Below, in pieces: positions 1 to 8,276 of a stretch of DNA of 64,000 nt. Numbering within the stretch: position 1 is the stretch's first letter; every line of letters starts with the position of its first letter. The notes beneath the pieces were generated by a model. That model was given only the letters and a program-made list of their open reading frames with translations. It made no database searches and had not been told where the DNA came from. Made by a program: the position numbers and the translations under genes. The DNA comes from CAWJMD01 sp963843835. Lineage in GTDB: Bacteria; Actinomycetota; Actinomycetes; Actinomycetales; CAWJMD01. The DNA lies in contig CAWJMD010000001.1 in NCBI GenBank assembly GCA_963843835.1, forward strand, positions 868,001-932,000, in the 5' to 3' direction.

Positions 1-24
1 CCGGACCCACCGTCCGGGAGCGCC

Positions 25-879
25 TCAGTCGGACAGCCCGTGCGGCAGCCGGTGCAGAACCGTCTCGCGACGCTTGGCGGCAGCCTGTTCGCGGGTCAGG
101 CGCGCCAGCTCTCGGTCGCGCCGCTCGGCCAGCACGGCCGCCATGAACCGCTCGGGGTGGGTGCCCGCCGGGGGCAGCGGGGAGACCCATTGCGCCGTCT
201 CGCCGGCGAGGGAGGTCCCGACACGTTGACGGGACCCGGGGTGCAGCTTGTCGGACTGGGACAGGAACTGCCGCAACGACATCGCCAGCCCGTCGGGCAG
301 GCGCCCGATGTCGGCGGCCCTGGCCCAGTGGGCCAGCTCTTGCGGCATCTCCACCCGCAGGTCGACCAGTCCCAGGCTGCGCTCGCGGACCACGTAGGTG
401 CCGGCCAGCATGTCCCCGAGCCGCTTGCCCTTCTCGTTCGTGAGGCTCGAGATGAGGGCGATGCTGCCGAACGACATCCACAGCTCGCCCACGCCCGACA
501 GGGCCCGGATCATGGCCTGCCGGAAGCGGATCGGACCGCCGTCGTCGCGCACGACCCGGATGCCGAGCGCGATCTTGCCCAGTGACCTTCCGCGCGTGAG
601 GGTCTCGATCGTCAGGGGGACGGCGACGACGACCGCGACCTGGATCAGCAGCACGAGGGCCTCGGCGAGGGCGAAGTCCCCGCTGAAGGCGCTGGTGAAG
701 GCCACGCCGGTCAGCAGGAAGAAGAGCACGAGGAGGACGACCGCGGCGACGACGAGGTCGATGAGGATCGCCCCGGCACGGGTGGCGAACGACGTGGGGT
801 GCAGGTCGAGCAGCACGGCCTCGCCGGTGACGAGGTCGCCGTCGGGCGTGGGCGTCTCGGTCCCCGGGAAGGTACTCAC
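25..879 (-). CDS. RDD family membrane protein
   Basis: A 284-residue protein with an N-terminal RDD domain. Hydrophobic helices span about residues 36-62 and 72-92, and the family signature follows as 'GRSLGKIALGIRVVRDD' (97-113) and 'RLGDMLAGTYVVRE' (153-166). The last 110 residues are charged and probably cytoplasmic. RDD proteins are small polytopic membrane proteins of uncertain function, some linked to ion exchange. The GTG start at 879 lies 7 bases after a TAGCCT hexamer, which suggests a leaderless message. It is divergent from the SpoIIM-like gene, its usual actinobacterial neighbour. Family assignment is firm; the role is unknown. Confidence 0.9.
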   Translation of the reverse strand: MSTFPGTETPTPDGDLVTGEAVLLDLHPTSFATRAGAILIDLVVAAVVLLVLFFLLTGVAFTSAFSGDFALAEALVLLIQVAVVVAVPLTIETLTRGRSLGKIALGIRVVRDDGGPIRFRQAMIRALSGVGELWMSFGSIALISSLTNEKGKRLGDMLAGTYVVRERSLGLVDLRVEMPQELAHWARAADIGRLPDGLAMSLRQFLSQSDKLHPGSRQRVGTSLAGETAQWVSPLPPAGTHPERFMAAVLAERRDRELARLTREQAAAKRRETVLHRLPHGLSD

Positions 880-885
880 GCCGCC

Positions 886-895
886 AGGCTAGTCT
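886..895. promoter_or_regulatory. Overlapping divergent -10 boxes
   Basis: The ten bases AGGCTAGTCT hold a minus-strand TAGCCT (891-886) and a plus-strand TAGTCT (890-895) that share their TA. Each lies at leaderless or near-leaderless distance from a GTG: 6-7 bases from the RDD start at 879, and 13 from the SpoIIM start at 909. Polymerase could fire in only one direction at a time. This is inferred from spacing only. Confidence 0.5.
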
Positions 896-908
896 GGCCG
901 CCCTGGGG

Positions 909-1910
909 GTGAGGATGGATCTCGAGGCGTTCGTCACGGTGCACGCGGACGAGTGGGCCGAGCTGGAGGCCCTGGTCCGCAAGCGACGGCTCACCGGGGC
1001 CGAGACCGACCGGCTGGTGACGCTCTACCAGCGCACCGCCACGCACCTGTCCGCGGTGCGGTCGGGGGCGCCGGACATGGCGCTGATCGGTCGCCTCTCG
1101 TCCCTGATCGCCCGGGCCCGTTCCCGTCTGACCGGCAGCTCCGAGTCGGCGTGGCGCGACCTGGCCCGCTACGCCGTCGTGTCGTTCCCGGCCGCGCTGT
1201 ACCGGATCCGGTGGTGGAGCCTCGCGGTGACGGCCGCGTGCCTGACGGTCGCGCTCCTGGCGGGCTGGTGGGTCGTCGCCAACCCGGAGGTGCAGGCCGC
1301 GCTGCTGACCGAGGACCAGACCCGTCAGCTGGTCAACGAGGACTTCGAGAACTACTACTCCGAGAACCCTGCTGCATCCTTCGGCTTCCGGGTGTGGACG
1401 AACAACGCCTGGATCGCCGCGCAGTGCGTCGCGCTCGGCATCACGGGTGTGTACCCGGCGTACGTGCTGTACCAGAACGCCTTCAGCGTCGGGCTGGTCG
1501 GCGGTGTGATGGTGGCCAACGGCGCCGGTGACAAGTTCTTCGGCCTGATCCTGCCGCACGGCCTGCTCGAGCTGACCGCCGTGTTCGTGGCCGGTGCCGC
1601 CGGGATCCGGCTGTTCTGGGCGTGGGTGGCGCCGGGTCCTCGGCCTCGCACGCAGGCGCTCGCGCAGGAGGGACGCGCCCTGTTCACCGTCGCCGGCGGC
1701 CTCGTCGTCGTCCTGCTCGTGTCGGGTGTGATCGAGGCCTTCGTGACGCCGAGCCCGCTGCCCACGTGGGCGCGCATCGCGATCGGCGTCGTCGCGCTCG
1801 GCGCCTTCCTCACGTACGCCCAGGTCCTCGGCCGGCGCGCGGTCCGCGACGGCGAAACCGGGGACCTGTCGCGCGACCTGGTGGAGGAGTACCGCCCCGT
1901 CGCAGGCTGA
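909..1910 (+). CDS. SpoIIM-like integral membrane protein
   Basis: A 333-residue membrane protein of the stage II sporulation protein M superfamily. A soluble N-terminal part (about 1-95) is followed by four to five hydrophobic segments, the first near residues 104-126. The host group does not sporulate; in actinobacteria this protein sits beside RDD and DUF58/MoxR genes and probably works in an envelope or membrane-remodelling process. The GTG at 909 is chosen, but the ATG at 915 two codons in is equally good. It converges on the DUF58 gene with 41 bases between. Function is inferred from family only. Confidence 0.85.
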   Translation: MRMDLEAFVTVHADEWAELEALVRKRRLTGAETDRLVTLYQRTATHLSAVRSGAPDMALIGRLSSLIARARSRLTGSSESAWRDLARYAVVSFPAALYRIRWWSLAVTAACLTVALLAGWWVVANPEVQAALLTEDQTRQLVNEDFENYYSENPAASFGFRVWTNNAWIAAQCVALGITGVYPAYVLYQNAFSVGLVGGVMVANGAGDKFFGLILPHGLLELTAVFVAGAAGIRLFWAWVAPGPRPRTQALAQEGRALFTVAGGLVVVLLVSGVIEAFVTPSPLPTWARIAIGVVALGAFLTYAQVLGRRAVRDGETGDLSRDLVEEYRPVAG

Positions 1911-1951
1911 CCACGCATCTCCGCGACGTGAGGGACGCGGGGGGACGCGCG

Positions 1952-3244
1952 TCAGAGGCGCCCGGCGGCCTTGAGGGCCAGGTACGCGTCGGCCAGGCGC
2001 GGGGGGAGGTCGGCGGGGGAGGCGTCGACGACGTGCGCGCCGGCACGCTCGAGCGCGGCGATCGCCGCGTCACGGTCGAGCTCGCCCCGCATGGCGGCGG
2101 CGGCGTCGTAGACGGCGACCGGGTCGCCGCGACGGTCGGCCATCTCCTGGATCGTCGGGTCGGCCACCGACGCGACGACCACGGTGTGGCGCGACGTGAG
2201 CTGCGAGATGACGGGCAGCAGGCCCTCCTCGACCGCGGACGCCTCGGTGGACGTGAGCAGCACGACCAGTGCGTGCTGCGACGTGCGGGCGCGTACCTCG
2301 GCGACGATCGTCGGCCAGTCCGCCTCCAGCAGGACCGGGTCCAGCGGCGCCATCGCCTCGACGAGGGACGGGAGCAGCGCGCTGCCGGTGACGCCCACCA
2401 CGCGGGCGCGCACCTGACGGTCGACGGCCACAAGGTCGACGCGGTCACCGGCGCGGGAGGCGAGGGCGGCGAGCAGCAGCGCCGCGTCCATGGCGGCGTC
2501 GAGACGGGGGGCGTCACCCACCCGGGCGGCGCTGGTGCGCGACGTGTCCAGGACGACCAGCACGCGGCGGTCCCGCTCCGGCCTCCAGGTGCGCACCACG
2601 ACCTGCTGGCGCCGGGCGCTGGCGCGCCAGTCGATCGAGCGCACGTCGTCGCCGTCGACGTAGTCACGCAGCGAGTCGAACTCGGTGCCCTGGCCGCGCA
2701 CCATCACGGCCGCCCGGCCGTCCAGCTCGCGCAGCCGGGCCAGCTTGCTGGGCAGGTGCTTGCGCGACGCGAAGGGGGGCAGCACCCGCAGCCGGCCCGG
2801 TAGCGGGAGCGACACCTGGCGCGCGGCGAGCCGGAGCGGTCCGAACGACCTGAGCGTCACCCGGTCGGCCAGCCGGTCGCCGCGCCGGGTGGGCACCACG
2901 GGTGTGGTGAAACGGCGTCGCTCACCGGCCGGCAGGTCGACCGGGTGGCGCGTGACCTGGGCCCCGGCGGACGGCTGCCACGCGTCGCGCAGCACGCCGC
3001 GGATGCGCCGGCTGCCGGTGTTGGCGACCGTCAGGACACTGGTGGCGCGCTCGCCGAGCCGCAGGCTCGCCGGCGCCTGCCGGTGCAGGTGCACCGACCG
3101 CGGTGAGCCCGCCAGCACGAGGTCCACGGCCACGAGCACCACCCAGCCGCCGGCCCACCCGAGCACCGTCCACCCGGAGGGCGACAGCACGGCCACCGGT
3201 ACCCCGAGGAGCGCGAGCGCCACGGCCCACCCGCTGATCGCCAC
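1952..3244 (-). CDS. DUF58 domain-containing protein
   Basis: A 430-residue protein with two N-terminal transmembrane segments (about 5-22 and 27-45), a beta-rich middle, and the DUF58 signature 'DYVDGDDVRSIDWRASAR' near residue 192. After it comes a von Willebrand A-like region beginning 'RRVLVVLDTSRTS'. DUF58 proteins are the membrane-anchored partners of MoxR AAA+ ATPases, which are thought to act as chaperones on them. It follows moxR by 13 bases on the same strand and is the last gene of the minus-strand block. Intact reading frame; confident family call. Confidence 0.92.
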   Translation of the reverse strand: MAISGWAVALALLGVPVAVLSPSGWTVLGWAGGWVVLVAVDLVLAGSPRSVHLHRQAPASLRLGERATSVLTVANTGSRRIRGVLRDAWQPSAGAQVTRHPVDLPAGERRRFTTPVVPTRRGDRLADRVTLRSFGPLRLAARQVSLPLPGRLRVLPPFASRKHLPSKLARLRELDGRAAVMVRGQGTEFDSLRDYVDGDDVRSIDWRASARRQQVVVRTWRPERDRRVLVVLDTSRTSAARVGDAPRLDAAMDAALLLAALASRAGDRVDLVAVDRQVRARVVGVTGSALLPSLVEAMAPLDPVLLEADWPTIVAEVRARTSQHALVVLLTSTEASAVEEGLLPVISQLTSRHTVVVASVADPTIQEMADRRGDPVAVYDAAAAMRGELDRDAAIAALERAGAHVVDASPADLPPRLADAYLALKAAGRL

Positions 3245-3257
3245 CGTCGGACCTTCC

Positions 3258-4278
3258 TCAGCGGGGGACGGGGACGGAGGCCAGCACGCTGTCGAGCACC
3301 GAGTCGGCGCTGACGCCCTCGAGCTCGGACTCGGGGCGCAGCTGCACGCGGTGCCGGAGGGTGGGCCGCGCCAGGGCCTTGACGTCGTCGGGCGTCACGT
3401 AGTCACGGCCCGAGAGCCACGCCCATGCCCGTGCGGTCGCGAGCAGCCCGGTGGAGCCGCGCGGGGAGGCGCCGAGGCTCAGGGAGGGGGAGGCGCGCGT
3501 GGCGCGGCAGATGTCGACGACGTACGCGAGCACCTCCGGGGCCACCTGCACGTCACGCACCGCGGCCGCGCCGGCGGCGAGGTCCTCGGGGCCCGCGACC
3601 GGGCGGATACCGGCGGCGGCGAGGTCGCGCGGGTCGAAGCCGCGCGAGTGCCGGGTCAGCACCTCGACCTCGCGTGCCGCGGTCGGGCAGCGGCATCGTC
3701 AGCTTCAGCAGGAACCGGTCCAGCTGGGCCTCGGGCAGCGGGTACGTGCCCTCGTACTCGACCGGGTTCTGCGTCGCGCACACGACGAAGGGGTCGGGCA
3801 GGGGGCGCGGCGTCCCGTCGACGCTGACCTGTCGCTCCTCCATCGCCTCGAGCAGCGAGGCCTGGGTCTTGGGAGGCGTCCGGTTGATCTCGTCGGCGAG
3901 CAGCAGGTTGGTGAAGACCGGTCCCTCCCTGAACGAGAACTCGGCCGTGCGCGCGTCGTAGACGAGGGAGCCGGTCACGTCACCCGGCATGAGGTCGGGG
4001 GTGAACTGGATGCGGCTGTGATCCAGGCGGAGCGCCTCCGAGAGGGCGCGCACGAGGAGCGTCTTCGCCACTCCCGGAACGCCTTCCAGCAGCACGTGCC
4101 CTCGGCACAGGAGCGCGATCACCATGCCCGTCACGACCGAGTCCTGTCCGACGACAGCCTTGGCGACCTCGGCGCGGACGGCGTGGAGCGCGGCCCGCGG
4201 GTCCGACGCGGGCTTGTCGAGGTCGTGTCGCGGAGCGGCGGGTGTGTCCACGGGTGGTGGGTACGAGGCGTCGGTCAC
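3258..4278 (-). CDS. MoxR family AAA+ ATPase (frameshifted)
   Basis: The protein would be about 340 residues: Walker A 'GVPGVAKTLL', Walker B/sensor region 'LLADEINRTPPKTQASLLE', 'ATQNPVEYEGTYPLPEAQ' and the C-terminal lid domain. The frame breaks near 3670: after 'TMPLPDR' it must shift by one base to continue as 'EVEVLTRHSRGFDPRDL'. Total length 1021 nt is 3n+1, which fits one inserted base. The GTG start at 4278 overlaps the DUF4350 stop by four bases (GTGA), so the two are translationally coupled. It likely remodels the adjacent DUF58 protein. A sequencing error is more likely than a true pseudogene because both halves are fully conserved. Confidence 0.88.
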
Positions 4279-5595
4279 GACGGGTCGGGCCTTCCTGCTG
4301 GGCGGTCGGTGGCTTGGTCGATGGGCGGGGACGGGCGAGAGGCGGCGCGGCCTCCTGTCCGGCGGTGCGGACGGTCGACGAGCTGGTCGAGGGCGTCGGC
4401 GAGGGCGGCCAGCTCGACGTCCGCGCGTGGTGGTGGACCGAAGAGCAGCTCGTGGACACGCGCTCCGGGGACGCCGGTGGCGGTGGACACGGAGCCGACC
4501 ACCTCCGCCGGGTCGGCCGACGGCGCCATGCCGAGGCCCCGGCCCAGACGGCCGACCGCCCGGGCGCGGAGCACCGTCGCCGCGCGGTCGCGTGCACCCG
4601 CGCGACGGTAGAGGGCCGCCCGCCCCTGGGTGGTCTCGGCGGAGCGGACGACCACCGGCAGCGGCTCGGGCACGAGCCGGCCCAGGCGCCGGCCGCGCCA
4701 CCACATCGCCGCGATGGTGGCCAGGACCAGCTGCCAGGCGACCAGCGGCACCCACGGCGGGAGGAGGTCGAGCGGGTCGACGCGTGGACCGTCGATCAGG
4801 GCGGGGTCGGCCGGGTCGACGAGCCACCAGACCAGGTCGTCCTGCGAGCCGAGCGTCCACAGGGCCAGCGCCGCGTTTCCCTCGTCGGCCGCCGACACGT
4901 TCGTCAGCGGGTCCGGGGACCCGAGGACCACCACCCGACCGCCCGGGTGCTCCCACACCGCGACCGCACCCGCGGTGAGCTCCTCGTCCCCGGGACTGCT
5001 GCCCGCCACCGTCTGCCGGTAGCAGAGGCTCACGTCCCCGGAGGCCTCCGACGTGTCGCTGTACAGCAGCCCGTCCAGGGAGAGGGGTCCGGCGGCGCGG
5101 GCCGCCGGCACGTCGCAGCCCGGGTCGGACGGGCCGTCGAACGCGTCGACGGGCTCGAGGGGGACGCCGATGCCGTCGAGCGTGACCTGGTCGGGCCTCA
5201 CCAGCACGACCGTGCCCGCGTAGTCCTCCAGGTCGTCGAGCAGGCCGGGCGGTGAGCAGCCCGTCCCCGACCACCAGCAGCGTGCTCGCCGGTCCGGACA
5301 CGCTGCGCGCCTGGTCCGCCCGGTCGACCGTCGTCACGCGGACGCCCTGCTGCTGCAGCACCTGGGCGACGGCCCGCGCCCCCTCCGGGGCGGTCGAGCC
5401 CGGGTCGAGAACCCCCACCGGGACACCGGGGCGCAGCAGCACGGTCACGATGACGACCAGCACGATCCCGGCGCCGGCCGCGAGCCGGACCCGCCACCGC
5501 CGCCATCGCGCGTGGGCGACGCCGGCGGCGGTGTCGGGGGCCGTCGCGGTCTCCTCGCGCATCGCGCTCGTGGGCGCGGTCGTGGTCGTGCTCAC
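4275..5595 (-). CDS. DUF4350 membrane protein (frameshifted)
   Basis: About 440 residues. An N-terminal transmembrane helix is followed by an extracytoplasmic DUF4350 domain (GATase-like fold), a second helix near 'WQLVLATIAAMWWRGRRLG' and a cytoplasmic tail. The frame shifts once near 5245: 'LLVVGDGLLTA' must move by one base to continue as 'LLDDLEDYAGTVVLVRPDQ'. Length 1321 nt is 3n+1, so one extra base. It starts four bases inside the DUF4129 stop and overlaps moxR at its end, giving one coupled operon. Role within the MoxR/DUF58 module is not known. Confidence 0.82.
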
Positions 5596-6230
5596 CGCGG
5601 CACGACCAGCTGCGCTGCGGCTCCCGCCGTCTGCCCGACGGGCCTGGCCGCCGTGACCTGGCGGTCGAGCTCGACGAGCGCGTCGTGCTGGCCCGCGTCG
5701 GCCGCCCGCCCCCCGTAGGAGACGTCGTCGAAGGTGCGGGCCGCCGAGGCGAGGGAGGCCGCGAGGGAGGGCAGCGCGAGCCCGGACTCCGTCGACGCCT
5801 CGTCCGCCGTCCGGCCGGGGCGCTCGTCCAGCACCGCCCGCTCCTCCAGCGCCCGCACGATCGCCCGGAAGCGCTCCCGCACCGCCTCCTCCCAGCGGTG
5901 GTCGGCGGCGAGGCGGTCGGCGCGGCGGCGGTGCTCGCGGGCGCTCACGGTGTCGCCGTCGAAGACCGCCTGGTCCCTCTCGCGCCGGCGCCCTCGTCGC
6001 ACCGGGCCCACGGAGCGGAGCACGACGACCAGCACGACGACGACGAGCAGCGTGAGGAGCGCGAGCCCCAGGGCGTTACCGGCCGACGGCACCGAGTCCG
6101 GGTTGAGCAGCTGCTGGAACCACTCGACCACGCGGTCGAGCAGGCTCGGCCGGGCGTCGGCGTACTCGGGCCGCGACAGCTCCTCGACGAGCCACCGGCG
6201 TGCCTCCTCCTCCGTCGGCTCGAGCGGCAC
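5592..6230 (-). CDS. DUF4129 domain-containing membrane protein
   Basis: 212 residues with one strongly hydrophobic segment (about 53-72, 'LGLALLTLLVVVVLVVVLRS'). The cytoplasmic DUF4129 region has the family pattern 'RADRLAADHRWEEAVRERFR' and later 'FDDVSYGGRAADAGQHDAL'. The gene overlaps the DUF4350 start by four bases and follows the broken membrane-protein gene by three bases. DUF4129 domains occur in protease-like membrane proteins and in this MoxR-linked cluster; here only the short form is present. Frame intact. Confidence 0.85.
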   Translation of the reverse strand: MPLEPTEEEARRWLVEELSRPEYADARPSLLDRVVEWFQQLLNPDSVPSAGNALGLALLTLLVVVVLVVVLRSVGPVRRGRRRERDQAVFDGDTVSAREHRRRADRLAADHRWEEAVRERFRAIVRALEERAVLDERPGRTADEASTESGLALPSLAASLASAARTFDDVSYGGRAADAGQHDALVELDRQVTAARPVGQTAGAAAQLVVPR

Positions 6231-6233
6231 GGC

Positions 6234-7386
6234 TCAGCGGCGGGCGGCGCGGGCGAGCTCGACGTCGAGCCCCTCACGCCGCATCCGCAGGTCGATGTAG
6301 AGCAGGGACGTCACGCCCGCCCAGAAGGGGTAGACGATCGTGGCGGCCACGATGCTCGAGATGCCCGTGATGACGAGCTGTAGCGGCGCGAACCCGGCGG
6401 CGGCCAGCGGGTCGTCGGGGTTCGCGGCCCCGTAGAAGCCGCTGACAGGAACGCCGGGGACCGTCAGCGCGGTGTTGGCCACGTCCCACGATCAGCCCGG
6501 CCAGCACGAGGATCCCCAGGCAGCGCCAGAAGCTGCCCCGGCTCAGGGCCCAGGACGCGCCGCATCGCCGTGAGGACGCCGCTGCTCCCAGCAGCAGCGC
6601 CGGCGCGGCGAGCGAGAGCCGGCACGAAGAACCACAGAGCAGCCCGCGAACCAGCCGAGAAGCCGAGACAGCAGGACGGCGCCGACGGCCCGACGGCGGC
6701 CGGCGAGCACGAGCCGCGGGCACGAACGCGACCAGCGAGGCGGCGAAGGACCAGACCGAAGAGGAGGGCGAGCCGGCCAGGGGCAGCAGCCGCGCGGCGC
6801 GTGCGCGCCACACGTCGCCGAACGTCGGCACGGTGACCCGAGCACGGCCTGGCTCACGCGAACGTCAGCGAGGATGCCGGTGAGCAGGGTGAGGCCGACG
6901 AGGCTGAGCACGGGAGACGAGATCAGCGCCGAACACCCCGAGGGAGCCGGCGAGGCGGCGAGGTCGGCGGTCCGTCGGCGTGTCGGCGCGGTCGAGCGCG
7001 TGCCAGCAGCGGGAGGTAGTCGGCGAGGACGGGCTGACGAGCAGGGACTGCAGCAGGATGATCACGGTGATGACCACGGGCGGCGGAGCCGATCATGGGG
7101 CGCGGGTTGCGCCGCATCGCCTGGAAGGCGCCGTCGTAGATCTCCCCGAGGGTCAGCGGCCGCAGCGGCACGACGCCGGGCTTGGCAGCCATCGGGGGCA
7201 TCGCGGGACCGCGGCGGGGCGCTCCCCAGCTCGGGCCTCCGCCAGCCCGGACCTCCCCACCCGGGCTGGCCGGGGCGGACCGGCCGGCGTCGCATCGGAC
7301 GGCTCTCCCGCCCGGTGGCGGGGCGCCCCAGCCCTGTGAGCCCGCCGGCCCGTCTCGGGCGGCGGGAAGGCCGTCTGGTCACTCAT
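6234..7386 (-). pseudogene. Polytopic membrane protein, GDPD membrane-domain-like (multiple frameshifts)
   Basis: Stitching frames together recovers a Pro/Gly-rich N terminus starting 'MSDQTAFPPP' (ATG at 7386, preceded by GGGAGGG), then 'AKPGVVPLRPLTLGEIYDGAF', a hydrophobic stretch 'VITVIILLQSLLVS', 'LSLVGLTLLTGILADVRVSQ', 'VPTFGDVWRARAARLLPLAG' and the C-terminal 'ITGISSIVAATIVYPFWAG'. At least seven one-base shifts are needed over 1153 nt. The pieces resemble actinobacterial proteins annotated with a glycerophosphodiester phosphodiesterase membrane domain, which lack the catalytic domain. It heads the DUF4129-DUF4350-MoxR-DUF58 operon. Whether this is a true pseudogene or a poor-quality stretch cannot be told from one sequence. 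Confidence 0.7.
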
Positions 7387-7597
7387 CGTCCGCCGTCCCT
7401 CCCCGTGCTCGCGCCCGGCCCCCGATACGTCGGCCGCCATCCTTCCATGCGGTACCCGCCCGCGACGCAGGACGCCCGGGTCGCGGCGCGGGCGACGGGC
7501 GGTGACACGGGCGCCGTGGAACCCGTGCTCCCCGTCTGCGCGTTCACGGGATGAGACGATGACGCCACGTGTGCCCGACCGAGAGGAACAGAACGAG

Positions 7598-8275
7598 ATG
7601 AGGGGCCGGGTGCTGGTCGTCGACGACGACACCGCGTTGTCGGAGATGATCGGGATCGTGCTGCGCGGCGAGGGTTTCGAGCCGTTCTTCTGCGCGGACG
7701 GAGACGGCGCCCTGGCGGCCTTCCGTGCGTCGCGACCCGACCTCGTGCTGCTCGACCTCATGCTGCCCGGCAAGGACGGCATCGAGGTGTGCCGGCAGAT
7801 CCGGGCCGAGTCGGGCGTGCCGATCGTCATGCTCACCGCCAAGAGCGACACGGTCGACATCGTGCTGGGGCTCGAGTCGGGGGCCGACGACTACGTGCCC
7901 AAGCCCTTCAAGCCGAAGGAGCTGGTGGCTCGCGTCCGCGCGCGGATGCGGCGGACGGACCAGCCGGTCCTGGAGTCGCTCACGATCGGCGACCTCAGCA
8001 TCGACGTCGCCGGCCACACGGTGCGCCGCGGCGACGAGCAGCTCCTCCTCACCCCGCTGGAGTTCGACCTGCTGGTCGCCCTCGCCCGCAAGCCGTGGCA
8101 GGTGTTCACGCGTGAGGTGCTCCTCGAGCAGGTCTGGGGGTACCGCCACGCGGCGGACACCCGCCTGGTGAACGTCCACGTCCAGCGTCTGCGCTCGAAG
8201 ATCGAGATCGACCCCGAGCACCCCGAGGTCGTCGTGACCGTGCGAGGCGTCGGGTACAAGGCGGGTCCGGCCTGA
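7598..8275 (+). CDS. mtrA: Response regulator MtrA
   Basis: 225 residues, OmpR/PhoB class. The receiver has acidic residues D10/D11, phosphoacceptor D53 in 'LLDLMLPGKDG', the conserved T in 'MLTAKSD' and K in 'PKPFKPKEL'. A winged-helix DNA-binding domain fills the C-terminal half, ending 'VRGVGYKAG'. MtrA controls cell-wall turnover, division and osmotic responses in actinobacteria and is activated by MtrB. The ATG at 7598 is preferred over the upstream ATG at 7559 because GAGAGGA precedes it at normal distance and the domain starts immediately. The mtrB start follows the stop by one base. Assignment is supported by mtrB and lpqB in order. Confidence 0.96.
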   Translation: MRGRVLVVDDDTALSEMIGIVLRGEGFEPFFCADGDGALAAFRASRPDLVLLDLMLPGKDGIEVCRQIRAESGVPIVMLTAKSDTVDIVLGLESGADDYVPKPFKPKELVARVRARMRRTDQPVLESLTIGDLSIDVAGHTVRRGDEQLLLTPLEFDLLVALARKPWQVFTREVLLEQVWGYRHAADTRLVNVHVQRLRSKIEIDPEHPEVVVTVRGVGYKAGPA

Positions 8276-8276
8276 G

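Noticed and set aside
7502..7597. Upstream extension of MtrA by 32 residues
   Set aside because: It is not conserved, and the ATG at 7598 has a proper ribosome binding site with the receiver domain starting immediately.
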